The notes below the pieces were generated by a model, which ran no database searches, was not told where the DNA came from, and worked only from the letters and a program-made list of their open reading frames with translations. Source: Lycium barbarum (Eukaryota > Streptophyta > Magnoliopsida > Solanales > Solanaceae). From it: DNA of 64,000 nucleotides. Shown piece after piece: positions 13,027 through 23,524 of the stretch (positions within the stretch are counted from its first letter, which is position 1; each line of letters starts with the position of its first letter). Position numbers and translations under genes: made by a program. The DNA is taken from positions 64,604,782 to 64,668,781 of the forward strand of contig NC_083344.1 of the NCBI RefSeq assembly GCF_019175385.1. The letters are read 5' to 3'.

Positions 13027-13138
13027 TACTTCCCAGGGGGGTCACCCATCCCAGAATTGCTCTGGTTCCAGCACGCTTAACTTCGAAACTTTCATGCGTT
13101 TGGACCCATTAAGGCCAGTATAATTTCGTCGACTGCCC
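13027..13138 (-). pseudogene. 5S-rRNA-like sequence with internal Pol III promoter boxes
   Basis: Read on the minus strand, 13138 to 13027 follows the layout of plant 5S rRNA. There is a GTATxxT...GGCC..TAATG start region, an exact A-box core AAGTTAAGCGTGCT (about 13069-13083), an exact C-box core GGATGGGTGACC (about 13041-13052), and the tail CCTGGGAAGT. The intermediate part and 5' half are diverged, so it is not a functional 5S gene. Conserved promoter boxes in diverged surroundings are known from 5S-derived mobile sequences (Cassandra-type LTR elements, SINE3). It lies in the interior of B, in the same orientation as gag. Confidence 0.78.
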
Positions 13139-13371
13139 CGCACGACCTTCGTCTCGTAATTTAGGGCAGATCGGGATCTTAGTAAGTTTTCGGAAAATTC
13201 TCATAGTGGGTCCCAACCCGGGCTAAACCATACAATTATTATATCGCCCTTTCGAATCCTTAGTATCTATTAGGTTGAAAATTACCTTACTTTTACTAAT
13301 GCCCAGAAAAGAAAGTCACATAATGTAATAGAGTATATACCCATCCATACACATATCCCTCAAGAAAAGAT
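13139..13371 (-). other. Unassigned interior of B between gag and the 5S-like sequence
   Basis: Homology to the gag-protease junction of A2 fades at about 13350-13372. From there to the 5S-like sequence nothing is recognisable. The open gag frame that continues to 13316 here is a frameshifted tail. Confidence 0.55.
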
Positions 13372-14726
13372 CACTAACATACCTGGGTGTGCACTTGAAG
13401 ACGCTCCTGGGTCCTGCCGGTCGGTCAAAGCAAATACGCGGTTCGAAGGACCGCTGTAACCAGAAGTTGCGCCTCGACCTCGGCCACGACTCGCTGGTGC
13501 TGGTGCTCCCCGCCCTGTGGGGCGTATGGGCTGAACCACCTGGACCACCCCTATACGGACACTCTCTCATCGTATGGCCTTGTTGGCCACAAGAAAAGCA
13601 GGCACCAGTGGCACGATAACACTCACCAGGGTGACGCCTCCTGCAATAAGGGCACCGAGGTATGGATGGTCCCATCTGACTGAAACTCCTATTTACCTGC
13701 GAACTCGAAGCCATGGAGTCCTGTCCCGAGAACTGTGGGGGCGTACTGTGTCCTGGATGGGACGAATACCTGTTACCCTGCCGCTGAGAAAACTCACTCT
13801 GAAATCCCCCTGGGTACCCGGCCGATCTAGCTCTCTTAGGCCGGCTCCCGTCATGGCCCCTATCAGGCCGACGTTCCCTACGCCGGTCCTCCATGCCCTG
13901 GGCGTGCGCCTGCACCCGGGCAATATGCATCCCTGGCTGAGAAGCCACAGCCAGGCAACCATCGATCAAATAAGGGTCTAGCCCCATCATATACCGGTGC
14001 ACCCTATCGGCCATCTCGGCTACTATAGCGGGTGCATACCTAGCCGACGAGTCGAACTCTAGGCTATACTCTCGAACACTCCTACCGTTCTGTTTCAGAT
14101 GCAAGAATCGATCAACCCTGGCTCTCCGTAGCTCTGGAGGTAGAAAATGATCAAGAAAGGCCTTAGTAAACTCGGCCCATACTGCTGGGGCAGCATCGTC
14201 ACCCCTGGATAGCTTCCAGGACTCGTACCAGTTCGCCGCTACCTTATATAACCGATACGAGGCCAATTCAACGGACTCAGTCGGCGACGCCTTAATCAAC
14301 CGTATCGTGCTCTCCATCTTTCTAATAAACTCCTGGGGGTCCTCTTCGGGTTTTGTCCCGGAGAATTCTGGAGGATTACATGTCAAGAACTCGCGAGCCC
14401 TGGAGCTTTCATATCTGTCCGCACGACCACCCCCAAACCCATGCCTGCGAACCTGCTCTGTCATCAGTGTGGTCAATAACTGAACCGCATCTCGCACGGC
14501 CCTGTCCTCCGCCCCTGACTGGGGGGCCGGAGGTACAGGTACTGGTGCTGCTGGAGCTGGCAGTGGAGCCGCCCCCTGTGCTGCAGCTGTGGCTGCTCCA
14601 AGTCCCTTCGATACTGGTGGCGTAACAGAACTAGCCGTCGAAGGCACAACATTTGGCTCAATCTGGGCACGAGCCCTAGTAGTCACCTGAGCCCTTCTGG
14701 GCGGCTGTTGCCTTCTTTGGAGGCAT
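13372..14726 (-). pseudogene. gag: gag of B, two frameshifts
   Basis: The gag start by comparison with A2 is the ATG at 14726 (MPPKKATAAQK), but that frame closes within about 17 codons. An extra base near 14687 puts the main body in the frame that is open to 13316. The body has the retrotransposon gag domain (ARDREFL-like start, EEDPQEFIRKMEST, YESWKLSRGDDAAPAVW, LPPELRRARVDRFL) and the CCHC knuckle CFSCGQQGHTMREC near 13590. A second frame change just after the knuckle (about 13545) moves the Gly/Arg-rich tail into the frame of 13548-13360, which stops where protease should begin. Gag would form the particle and bind RNA. As it stands it cannot be translated in one piece without frameshifting. 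Confidence 0.88.
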
Positions 14727-14913
14727 CGCTGAAAACATAAGAAATCGTCAGGAGGGGATCATCCTACTAATACAGTTCTATCGCACGATCTAAGATTCAA
14801 AGAGAGGTAACATCCTAGATGCCCTGTAGCCTCCTGTTTATAGATGTGGTGCACAACACACCGATAAACAAGACTCTACTAGACACGGCCTGTAGACATA
14901 CGGAGGACCAACC

Positions 14914-14925
14914 GCTCTGATACCA
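14914..14925 (-). promoter_or_regulatory. Primer-binding site of B (initiator tRNA-Met)
   Basis: The minus strand reads TGGTATCAGAGC four bases after the 5' LTR end, complementary to the 3' end of plant initiator tRNA-Met. It primes minus-strand DNA synthesis. Confidence 0.93.
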
Positions 14926-14929
14926 CTTC

Positions 14930-17900
14930 TGGCACGACCCAACCCCGTAGGCCGTGACTAGTACCCGATCTGGGCACCCAAACACATATATCCAATGCTA
15001 TCTCAACTGTTATCAAACGCATTCAAGTATAAAGCAGAAGCCGTCAAGGCTATATTTCAAATTTAGATAATTTCCAGAAAAATTTTGGTAGAGTTTCCTT
15101 TGTTTTACAGACTATCCAAAATAACCCTGCGCACAGAAAATACCAACAAAGGCCACACCGGCCAACAAAGCAACATATAAACGTATGCGGACCGGCCGCA
15201 GCGGCGAATGGGGTCACCCCAAACACAACATATACACACATCCGTACAGAAAGACCCTAACCCACAAACATATCTACAGGCCTCTAACAGACATACAGAG
15301 TCATATGACGGGACAGGGCCCCGCCGTACCCGGAGTTGCCATACATACAGAATATACAGAAGACAGAAGATATATACCAAAAGTACACGCTCCGAATCAA
15401 AGGAGCTCTCCAAAATAGCAGAATCTGAGCCCTAGACTGGCGGCGTGTCTCCAAGTGCGTCTGTACCTGCTGGCATGTAGCGCAGCCCCCGAAGAACCGG
15501 GGGTCAGTACGAAAAATGTACCGAGTATGTAAAGCAGAAACATAACAAACATAATCATAGTCTGAACCGGAAGTACAAAAATATATAACAAACGGAATCG
15601 TAATCCAACGAACAGACAGAGATATACCGGATAGAGTCGTAGTCCAGGCAGACAGACGGAAGGATACCGGACAGAATCATAATCCATACGGACAGACAGA
15701 ATCAGAATCCAATCAGACAGACAGAATCATAATAGGGCACAAGAACGTGGTCGCCACTCCTGCCTTTGGCGCCACAACATATCATATTTCAGAAGATTTC
15801 ACATCTTCGAACATCTCCGTCACATAACACATCATATCATAACCACGGTAACCCCGGGGACAAATCACACGCTGGGAAACCGGACACATCATACTTCGTA
15901 ACCTATACACGGTAACCGGGGTGACATATACCACAGTACCCCGGAACCGGACACATCATACTTCGGAATTCATACGTGGGACCCGGCCCCCGACAAGGGA
16001 CTCGGCGGCCCATCCGCACGATATAAACCGGCCCGGGATCCGGTGAAAGGAATCATAGCACATGCACGAACGGATTAATGAGAAACCATATACATACGGA
16101 TCATTATACAGCCCCAATCAAACTGAAGTAGGCCAAATGGCGAGTCAAATCAGGGTATTCGGATAGCGTTCATAATATGCGCCTATATCCTGCTTGGGAA
16201 GGCACGACGGATTATTACCAGAATCAAATTTTCAGATGTCAAAGCCATTTTGTAAAATTTATATAAAAAAAAATAGTCATATCATGATCAGAATAATAGT
16301 CCAGATGTTGCCTGTGAGAAACAGACAGAAATAGGGCAATTTAGGTCATATAAAGAGTGTCGGGGCCTTGTGGGCCCACCTCGGACCAACTTGAGGCGAC
16401 ATACGTAAATTATTGATAATAGACCTTAAGAGGTCATCCATAATCATTTGGGAGTATTCCGACTTCGTTTAGGAAGGTTTCATACAAAAGTTCACTTTAG
16501 GGACAAATTATAAGAAGAGTGGTTCAGTCTCGCTGAAGGAATTGGAGCGGGTTTCCATCTCGGATTCCGGGGAACGAAGTCGTATTTAAGGCTCGCGGCC
16601 GAGCCTATTATGTTCAGAACATGCCTAAGAAGGAAGGGGTAGGCTTTACATACCTTGGTTGCGTCCTACGCTCGTCCAAACTCGATTCCTGTTTCGCTCA
16701 AAAACTGCAAATGGTCACGTTTACCAGTTACTATTCATGAGACTTAACATTTCTAACCTTAACCAATACTTGTCTATAAGAGTTTGGGCAGCACCTCCCC
16801 TATACATATAGCCTCCCCGAGATTCAACTCGGCTCCAAACAACCAACAACAACCCAACAACAATATCAACAACATCAACAGTTATCATAATTCATAATAT
16901 ACACAATTAGTCTACTTTACGACATAATACAACAACCCTCATTTCGACTTCACGCTCCTAAATCAATACCAACATTCTCTCATTTATTCTAATCAAAGTC
17001 ATTACAATACCATTCGGAATCATATCATACCATTTTCACAAGATATACATAGGGTATACACCATATACAAGTTTCCTACCAAAAGCATAATTCGCTCACA
17101 ACTTCCAATCTTTTAGCAAACATGTTCATGATATACTTCTATCTTTCAACTTCATCAATGCCAACCATAATTTGCCTCTTACTACTTTCATTCCCACATT
17201 TACATAAGTTACAATAAACTTGCATAATTTCCTACAACAACTTAACAACTATTCTTCCATGACAACAAGAACCATTATTCTTTCATTCACTTCACAATAA
17301 CACAATTAACATACTAGAGAAATTTAGTTCATATTCCATCCTACACATAGCACCACACGGCCATACCTTATAATTTCCAACTTTCACTAATTCATTCAAC
17401 TTTCATTTCTAATACAATTTCCACCATAACCACAACTAGATTACCACATGAATTCAAGTCATCATATACTTACAACACATACATGTACACGACCAACATG
17501 CATATACTTCTAACACACAAAATTTTCATGCTTTTCATTCATTTCCACACACTACATCATACATATACCTTCCACAACATAACAAAGGCATGAAATCCTT
17601 ACATTTCCTTCAAGTTCTTCACTTGCCACTAGAGTTGTCCTCTTGCCAAAATAATTATACCAAGTTATAGAGAATCTTGAGCTTGGTAATAATCTCACAA
17701 GAAATGAATTTTTCAACCTAAGATTAGGCTCCAAGAATTTTCTTTCTTTTCTTTCTCTCTAGGCCGTGACCTCTCTCTTTCTTTTTCTTGTTCTTTCTTG
17801 AATGTTCTAAGGATATAGATGACTTATATAAGATAATTCATCACATGGAAATTAATTAATCCATGGGCTTGGATCAAGTGTACATGGCCGGTTGGGCCTC

Positions 17901-18136
17901 CCTTGCTTGGGCCTCATTTTCTAATTAATTTTTGAGCCCAATTGATGGCTTAATCTTGTAATTCATGAAGCAAGTTTCTAAAATTTCAATTTTGCCCTTG
18001 GCCTCCTTTCGTAATTCCACACCAATGTATTCATAGTCAACACATTCATACTAAGCAAAGTCCAAATTTGGCCTCATTCATTACGAATCAAAATTATTTC
18101 GCATTTTTCGAATATGCAAAAATGTCGGATGTAACA
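14930..18136 (-). repeat. 5' LTR of B (3,207 bp)
   Basis: Directly repeated partner of 8834-12038, with about 30 visible differences. The terminal TGTCACG (plus strand) is altered to TGGCACG here. The dyad is at 15505-15523. The fixed order PBS-LTR-target site shows this is the promoter-bearing LTR for the minus-strand element. Short ORFs duplicated in both LTRs (for example 15105-15413 and 9009-9317) are LTR sequence, not genes. Confidence 0.95.
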
Positions 18137-18455
18137 TTATTCGTGAGTTACGGCTGTGTTGGTGATTTCATGACTTGAGTTACCATTATTGATTTTTGTT
18201 TGTGGGGACTTATCTTATTCATGGGTTTGCTGATATTTCGGGGTTGGATGATTCTGTTGATAATTTTATATGGTTATGTGTTGTTGTGCCTATCTGTTTA
18301 TTCTATTGATTTTGTGATTTTATGCATGATACTAGTCTTAGTCGGCCTATGATATCTACCGGTACATAGTGTGTACACTTATACAACCTTGCTGCATTGT
18401 TTTGAGTGCAGATTGTAATCCAGAGGCATCTACCAGGCCTCATATTTAGCGTGAG
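18137..18455 (+). repeat. 3' LTR of C1, segment 2 of 3
   Basis: The sequence resumes the C1 LTR after B. It carries GTCGGCCTATGAT and a TTTTGAGTGCAGA-type tail that match the C2 LTR at about 42595-42670. It begins with the right TTATT target copy of B and ends with GTGAG (18451-18455), the left target copy of D. Confidence 0.85.
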
Positions 18456-20742
18456 TGTCACGACCCAGCTAGGGGCCGCGACGGTTACCCGGGGCTAGCC
18501 ACCGAGCACCGCTCGTGCTACTACTTATCTTGCTCATTTAATGGTCTTTTATCAACGTTATACTCAAATTGAAGGAAAATCATATTTTATATGGAAACAT
18601 AAATACTTTTTAAATACATTTGCCTCACGGCCATCAAAATAATATATACATATAATAGCACCTCGTGAGACTATCTAACCAACACTGCGCATCTACGAGC
18701 CTCTACTGGAGTGCTAAGCATAAGGACGGGACAGGACCCCGTTATGCCCAAAAATACATATACATGAATGTACACAAAAGAATCGTCATAAGCACCTCCG
18801 AACAAAGGAGTGCTTTCAATCAGCTGACGGCTACTACTGGTCTGGGTCGAGCTCTCCTCCCTGTCTACCTGTGGGCATGATCACAGCGTCCAAAGAAAAC
18901 AGACGTCAGTACGAATATTGTACTGAGTATGAGAGGCATAAACAAAGAAATAGGACAATGATGTAAAGAAGATACTAATATGGAACATCAGAATCTAACT
19001 GTCAAGTATAAGAAAAAAAAGTCATACTGTCTTACTCATGCTCATCATCATATCATAGATGCATAATGTATAAACTGCCCGTCCATATCGGATCAGTGTG
19101 ATAATCATAACATGAGCCTGCGTCCAGGCCTCCCGCATCCGGGGTGTCATCTCATGCCGCCCACTAGTGGTGTCTGCCCATGCCATTTGGCCATGGTGTA
19201 TCGTATAGCTGATCGCCTTAGTGGTGACTGCCCGGCCAACTAGGCGCGGTGTTATATCATCATCATACATGCTCATCGTAACATACTTATCATAATACAC
19301 GCATAAGGCTTATGAACAACTTTACTTTATCGGGGTAACATAAGGTCGTGATCCCCCGTTTTCATTATGGAGCAAGTATTGACATCCTGCCTCACCTTGA
19401 AGGAACTAACATATAACGTGAGTGTGAGCAATAAATATCATCATGCCATTTTAGGATCATCATATCATATTTCTTATCTTATGTTACCATTCATAGATGT
19501 AGGCTTTTAGCTTTCCGGAATATAGGAACCCATGAAGAGGAGGCAAAATTATGCTATGAGATTCATGCCATTAGAAAGAATGGTCCAGCCTCACATACCT
19601 TTGTCGTTTAACTAAGCTATCGCTTGCTCGTCCTCCTTCAATGCTCGTGTTTTCAACCTTCGAAAGGAATCGCATTAACATTAGTGAATCGTCTATAAGA
19701 CTAGTTCACTATTTCTAGGGAAAATTGGGCGGCACTTCCTTTGGTTATACTACTTTTCCCATATTCTATATTAACTCCCAAACGCTCACAATATTGTATT
19801 CAACAATCATCATTTATCTACATTTACCACATTCCACCATTTTTCTCTAATTTCTCCACATTTATAGGTTTCAGCTCATCATCAAATTTTCTCATACATC
19901 ACACCTATTTCATGGTCTACACGTCATTTATAACATATTTTTACTCCCAACTCATCAACATTCATAATGCAATCCAACTATCATTCAACTATGACACTAT
20001 TCACATTTTATGACCCATTTACTACCCTCTTCTATAATCCAAGTGTTTCAATGTAATAATGCTTCAATAATCATGAGAAGGTCATCGAACTTACCTTGGG
20101 TAGCGTTGGAACAAGCCTTGAGCAACAACACTCTTTTATGCCAAAACCCTATTTCACTTCCTTTGATATTTCTTGGTGTAGATGAACTTTGATAGGTTTC
20201 ACACTCTTGATTTCATGGATTTGGTGTTGTTGACCTTGATTTTCCTTTGATTCTCTTGAATTCTTGTGGATGAAGTGTTTTGGAGTATTCTAGATAGTTC
20301 TTGAATTGTGAAGATGAGAAATGAAATAAAATGAGCTTGGGGTCCCTTATACTTAACTTAAAAATCTGATTTTTGTGAACAGTAGTCGGGGTGTACAGTA
20401 GCCGTAAACTCAGTTTACGGTCCGTCCTTCATGACTGTATTTAAGCATATCAGAAACAGAAAGGTTTGCTGTAGGTCATGGTGGTTTACAGTCACAATTT
20501 ACGGGCCGTATTTCAATTTACGGTCCTTATTCTGAGTCGTATTTTACCATTTCAACATTTGACAGAAAGTTGAAGTTTTAATAGTTGGAAGACGATGGCA
20601 CTTTACGGTCCGTAAATCACTTTATGGGCCGTATTCTGTTTTATGGCCACTGGGCCGAAATGCAAATCTGCAACCTTCGCGTTTACAAAACTTCGTTGGT
20701 CTATTCATTGTATGCTCACGGAAAATTTTCTGAGGTGTAACA
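18456..20742 (-). repeat. 3' LTR of D (2,287 bp)
   Basis: Plus-strand start TGTCACGACCCAGC, end GGTGTAACA. It lacks about 48 bp present in the 5' LTR (around 38075-38122). It holds a hairpin array at 19075-19260, the dyad cagtacgaatattgtactg at 18907-18925 and the TTTACGGTCCGTA-word cluster at about 20375-20650. Confidence 0.93.
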
Positions 20743-20800
20743 TTCTTCCCCCCTTTTGGAACATTCGTCCCCCCTTTTGGAACATTCGTCCTCGAATGTT
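20743..20800 (-). promoter_or_regulatory. Duplicated polypurine tract and hairpin of D
   Basis: A 21-bp unit (six C, tttt, gg, aacattcgt on the plus strand) is present twice in tandem at 20748-20768 and 20769-20789. On the minus strand this gives two successive PPT-like tracts. The complete hairpin aacattcg/cgaatgtt is at 20781-20800. Confidence 0.85.
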
Positions 20801-20921
20801 AAAACACTCGGGATTCTACGAAAATTTTGCCAGAGTTTCCCCTGTAATTTAGCACTACCAACCTGTCACAACAACCCATAAAAGCATCGCCTCACAGGGC
20901 TACATTACAACATTGACATAT
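20801..20921 (-). other. 3' untranslated region of D, part next to E
   Basis: Non-coding sequence between the D hairpin and the E insertion. It resembles the E sequence at 23355-23450 (for example CCTGTCACAACAACCCA), showing that D and E are sister families. It ends with CATAT (20917-20921), the left target copy of E. Confidence 0.75.
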
Positions 20922-23318
20922 TGTCACGACCCGACTCGGGGCCGCGACGAGCACCCGGTGCTAACCCACCCGAGCACCCTCTTAGCTTACTCTTATACTT
21001 ACATCTAGGTGATCCACATAATTATACATGCATTTCTATTCATTCGTCAACTAGTCCCATATGGACAACCGCACATTTATATCATCATAGGCATTTATGC
21101 CACATCAATATACATGGGCCAACGTGGCCGACAAAATGATATACAAAACAAAGGCCGACAAGGCCAAACACATCTACCCACACACACACATGTCTACGAG
21201 CCTCTAAGAGTATAACATATCACATTAGCGGGACGGGACCCCGCTATGCCCATAATTATATACACAAAAGAATGAGTACCCAAAAGATATGGCTCCGAAG
21301 GAAATGGAGCTCTCTATGTAATCTCCGAATAGGTAGCTAAGGATCAAATCTGTCTCCCTGTGCACCTGCGGGCATGACGCAGCATCCACAAACAAAAGGA
21401 CGTCAGTACGAAGAATGTACTGAATATGTAAAGCATGATCAACATCAATATAGAAGCATAATAAATATCATATGAAGATAGCATAGAAGGGGAGACAGTA
21501 ATATCATCATCATCATGTCGCTTACTTGCATACATCATCGTTCGTATCCCATAATAATACTCGTACCATACTTGTGCTCATATTCGTATACATGTCCTTA
21601 TTCGTATTCTTATACATAGTCTTATCACATTCATATTCATATAATATACATAGCCATACACTTATATACATACATAGCGTACCCGACCATAAGGTTCGGT
21701 GTTTCATACGTACTTGGCCAACCAAGGCTCAATGTTATTTCTACCTGGCCCTACCAAGGCTTCAGGGTTATCCGTACCATCTGCACACGTGCGCGCGCGT
21801 TTCGTAATCGTATACATACTTCATACATATTCATGTACATATATTCTACCCGGCGTTATAAGCTCGGGGTTCGTTATAGCCCTTCATAGGCACATATAAG
21901 GATAATAGCCCGTAGGCACCTTTTGCATCATTTTTGATATCATTATCATTACTATTCTCATCGTTAGCGTTACATCTACATTATGGACTTACTCGTCATA
22001 CGAGGAACATAGTATAATCATAGTACATATCAAGGGTCGTGAGCTTATGAGCTCGGAATGTCAACCATGTTAAGACAACATACTCATATGGAGGAATTAG
22101 GAATTTGGCCAAGAACCATGCCTTATGAAAGAAGGGTTAGCCTTACATACCTTTCCGTCGAACTATTCTACACTTGCACGTTCCCTTCCAATGCTAGCGT
22201 TTATACCTTCATTAATATCATAACAATGGCCATTAGTCATTCACATTATCCACATTATCTAGATTCCTCAATTTGCCTCTAATTCACTCACATTCATGAT
22301 TATAACACCCATCTTCGTCCATTCGTCTAAAGTGTTTAGTTCATGATCTTAATACCATTTATAACACATTCATATCACAACACAACAACATTCATAACTC
22401 AATTCAAACTATTTCTCAAAATGTCACTATTCATCATTCATGACCTAGTTGACTACATTTTCTACAATCCATGTATTTTAATTCTCCAATACCTTAAACA
22501 TCTTGTAAAAATCATGAATCTTACCTTAGAAGTTGTAGGAATAAGCTTTGGTTGATAATACTCTTCTTTGAGCAAAACCCTAGTTTTCTCCATTTGGATT
22601 TCTTGACTTGGATGATCCTTGATGATTCCCTTATCCTTGATTCACTTGTCTTAATGTTATTGATGGCTTATAATCCTTGAAAACTCATATAATAAATGTA
22701 GAGAAAAGTACTAGAGAGAAGTGGTGTAATGTTGTAATGAAATAAAATAAGTCATGATCCTCATATTTAATGAATTGGAAAAATCTGTGCTGGGTGAACA
22801 GTGGTCGTCCATGGAGGTTTACAGACCGTATTCCACTATACGGCTCGTCCTCCATGGGCGTATTTAGCCATCTCCAGAACCAGAAGCTGGGCTGCCTTCA
22901 TGGTGGTTTACGACCATGGTTTACGGGCCGTAAATCACTTTACGGTCCATCCACCAGGTCGTATTTAACCATTTCCTCGGCTGGCAGAAAGTTGAAGTTT
23001 GGCATGCCAGTTTACAACCTGGCAGTTTACGGTCCGTATTTTCACTTTACGACCACTGGCAGAAAGTTGAAGCTTTTGCATAGCAGTTTACTACTGCCAG
23101 TTTACGGACCGTATTGCACTTTACGGTCTGTATTTTGCAATATACGACCACTGGGCAGTTTTGCCAACTTTCAATTTTTCTCATTTCTCGACTTTTCATT
23201 CTAATTATCCACATCCCTTTTCATACATTTCCCATGAAACATTATACACTCGCACTCCTCGCACACATCATTAGCTCATTTACTTGCGTACCAACGGGAA
23301 ATTTTCTGAGGTGTAACA
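20922..23318 (-). repeat. 3' LTR of E (2,397 bp)
   Basis: Plus-strand start TGTCACGACCCGACTC, end GGTGTAACA. It contains the dyad cagtacgaagaatgtactg (21404-21422), mid-LTR hairpins (about 21676-21860) and the palindromic-word cluster (about 22795-23155). One 20-bp unit of that cluster is absent compared with the 5' LTR. Confidence 0.95.
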
Positions 23319-23354
23319 TTCTACCCCCCTTAGGAACATTCGTCCTCGAATGTT
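23319..23354 (-). promoter_or_regulatory. Polypurine tract and pre-PPT hairpin of E
   Basis: On the minus strand the hairpin aacattcg/cgaatgtt (23335-23354, 4-nt loop) is followed by a G-rich purine tract ending at the 3' LTR boundary. Confidence 0.87.
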
Positions 23355-23524
23355 AAAGTCTTGGGGAATTCTATGAAAATTTCGCAAGAGTTTCCTCTGT
23401 AATGTGGCACTACCACCCTGTCACAACAACCCACAATAACAATGCCTCACACGGCAATAATACAACAGCACTAGAAATTTGGCCACACACGACCTGAATG
23501 TATAAAAGGGAAAACATGCATACC
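23355..23524 (-). other. 3' untranslated region of E
   Basis: Short non-coding stretch between the pol stop and the hairpin, similar to the corresponding part of D. No further structure seen. Confidence 0.7.

Larger units (their letters stand above)
8834..18136 (-). mobile_element. Element B: gag-only, pol-less LTR retrotransposon with paired LTRs
   Basis: Two directly repeated 3.2 kb LTRs flank an internal region of only about 2.9 kb, bounded by a perfect 5-bp target-site duplication TTATT (8829-8833 and 18137-18141). Read on the minus strand the order is 5' LTR, initiator-Met PBS, gag, a non-coding interior with a minisatellite and a 5S-like sequence, PPT, 3' LTR. No protease, RT, RNase H or integrase is present. 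By eye I counted about 30 differences between the LTRs, roughly 1%, so it is a fairly recent insertion. Without pol it must have been moved by another element's enzymes, or lost pol afterwards. The LTR tail is similar to that of A1/A2, so an A-type helper is plausible. Confidence 0.93.

Noticed and set aside
13027..13138. Functional 5S rRNA gene
   Set aside because: Only the promoter boxes and parts of the 3' half match well. The 5' half is too diverged, and it is a lone copy in a retroelement.
13389..13981. Plus-strand ORFs of 76 and 135 codons
   Set aside because: They are antisense to the B gag, which has clear family motifs on the minus strand.
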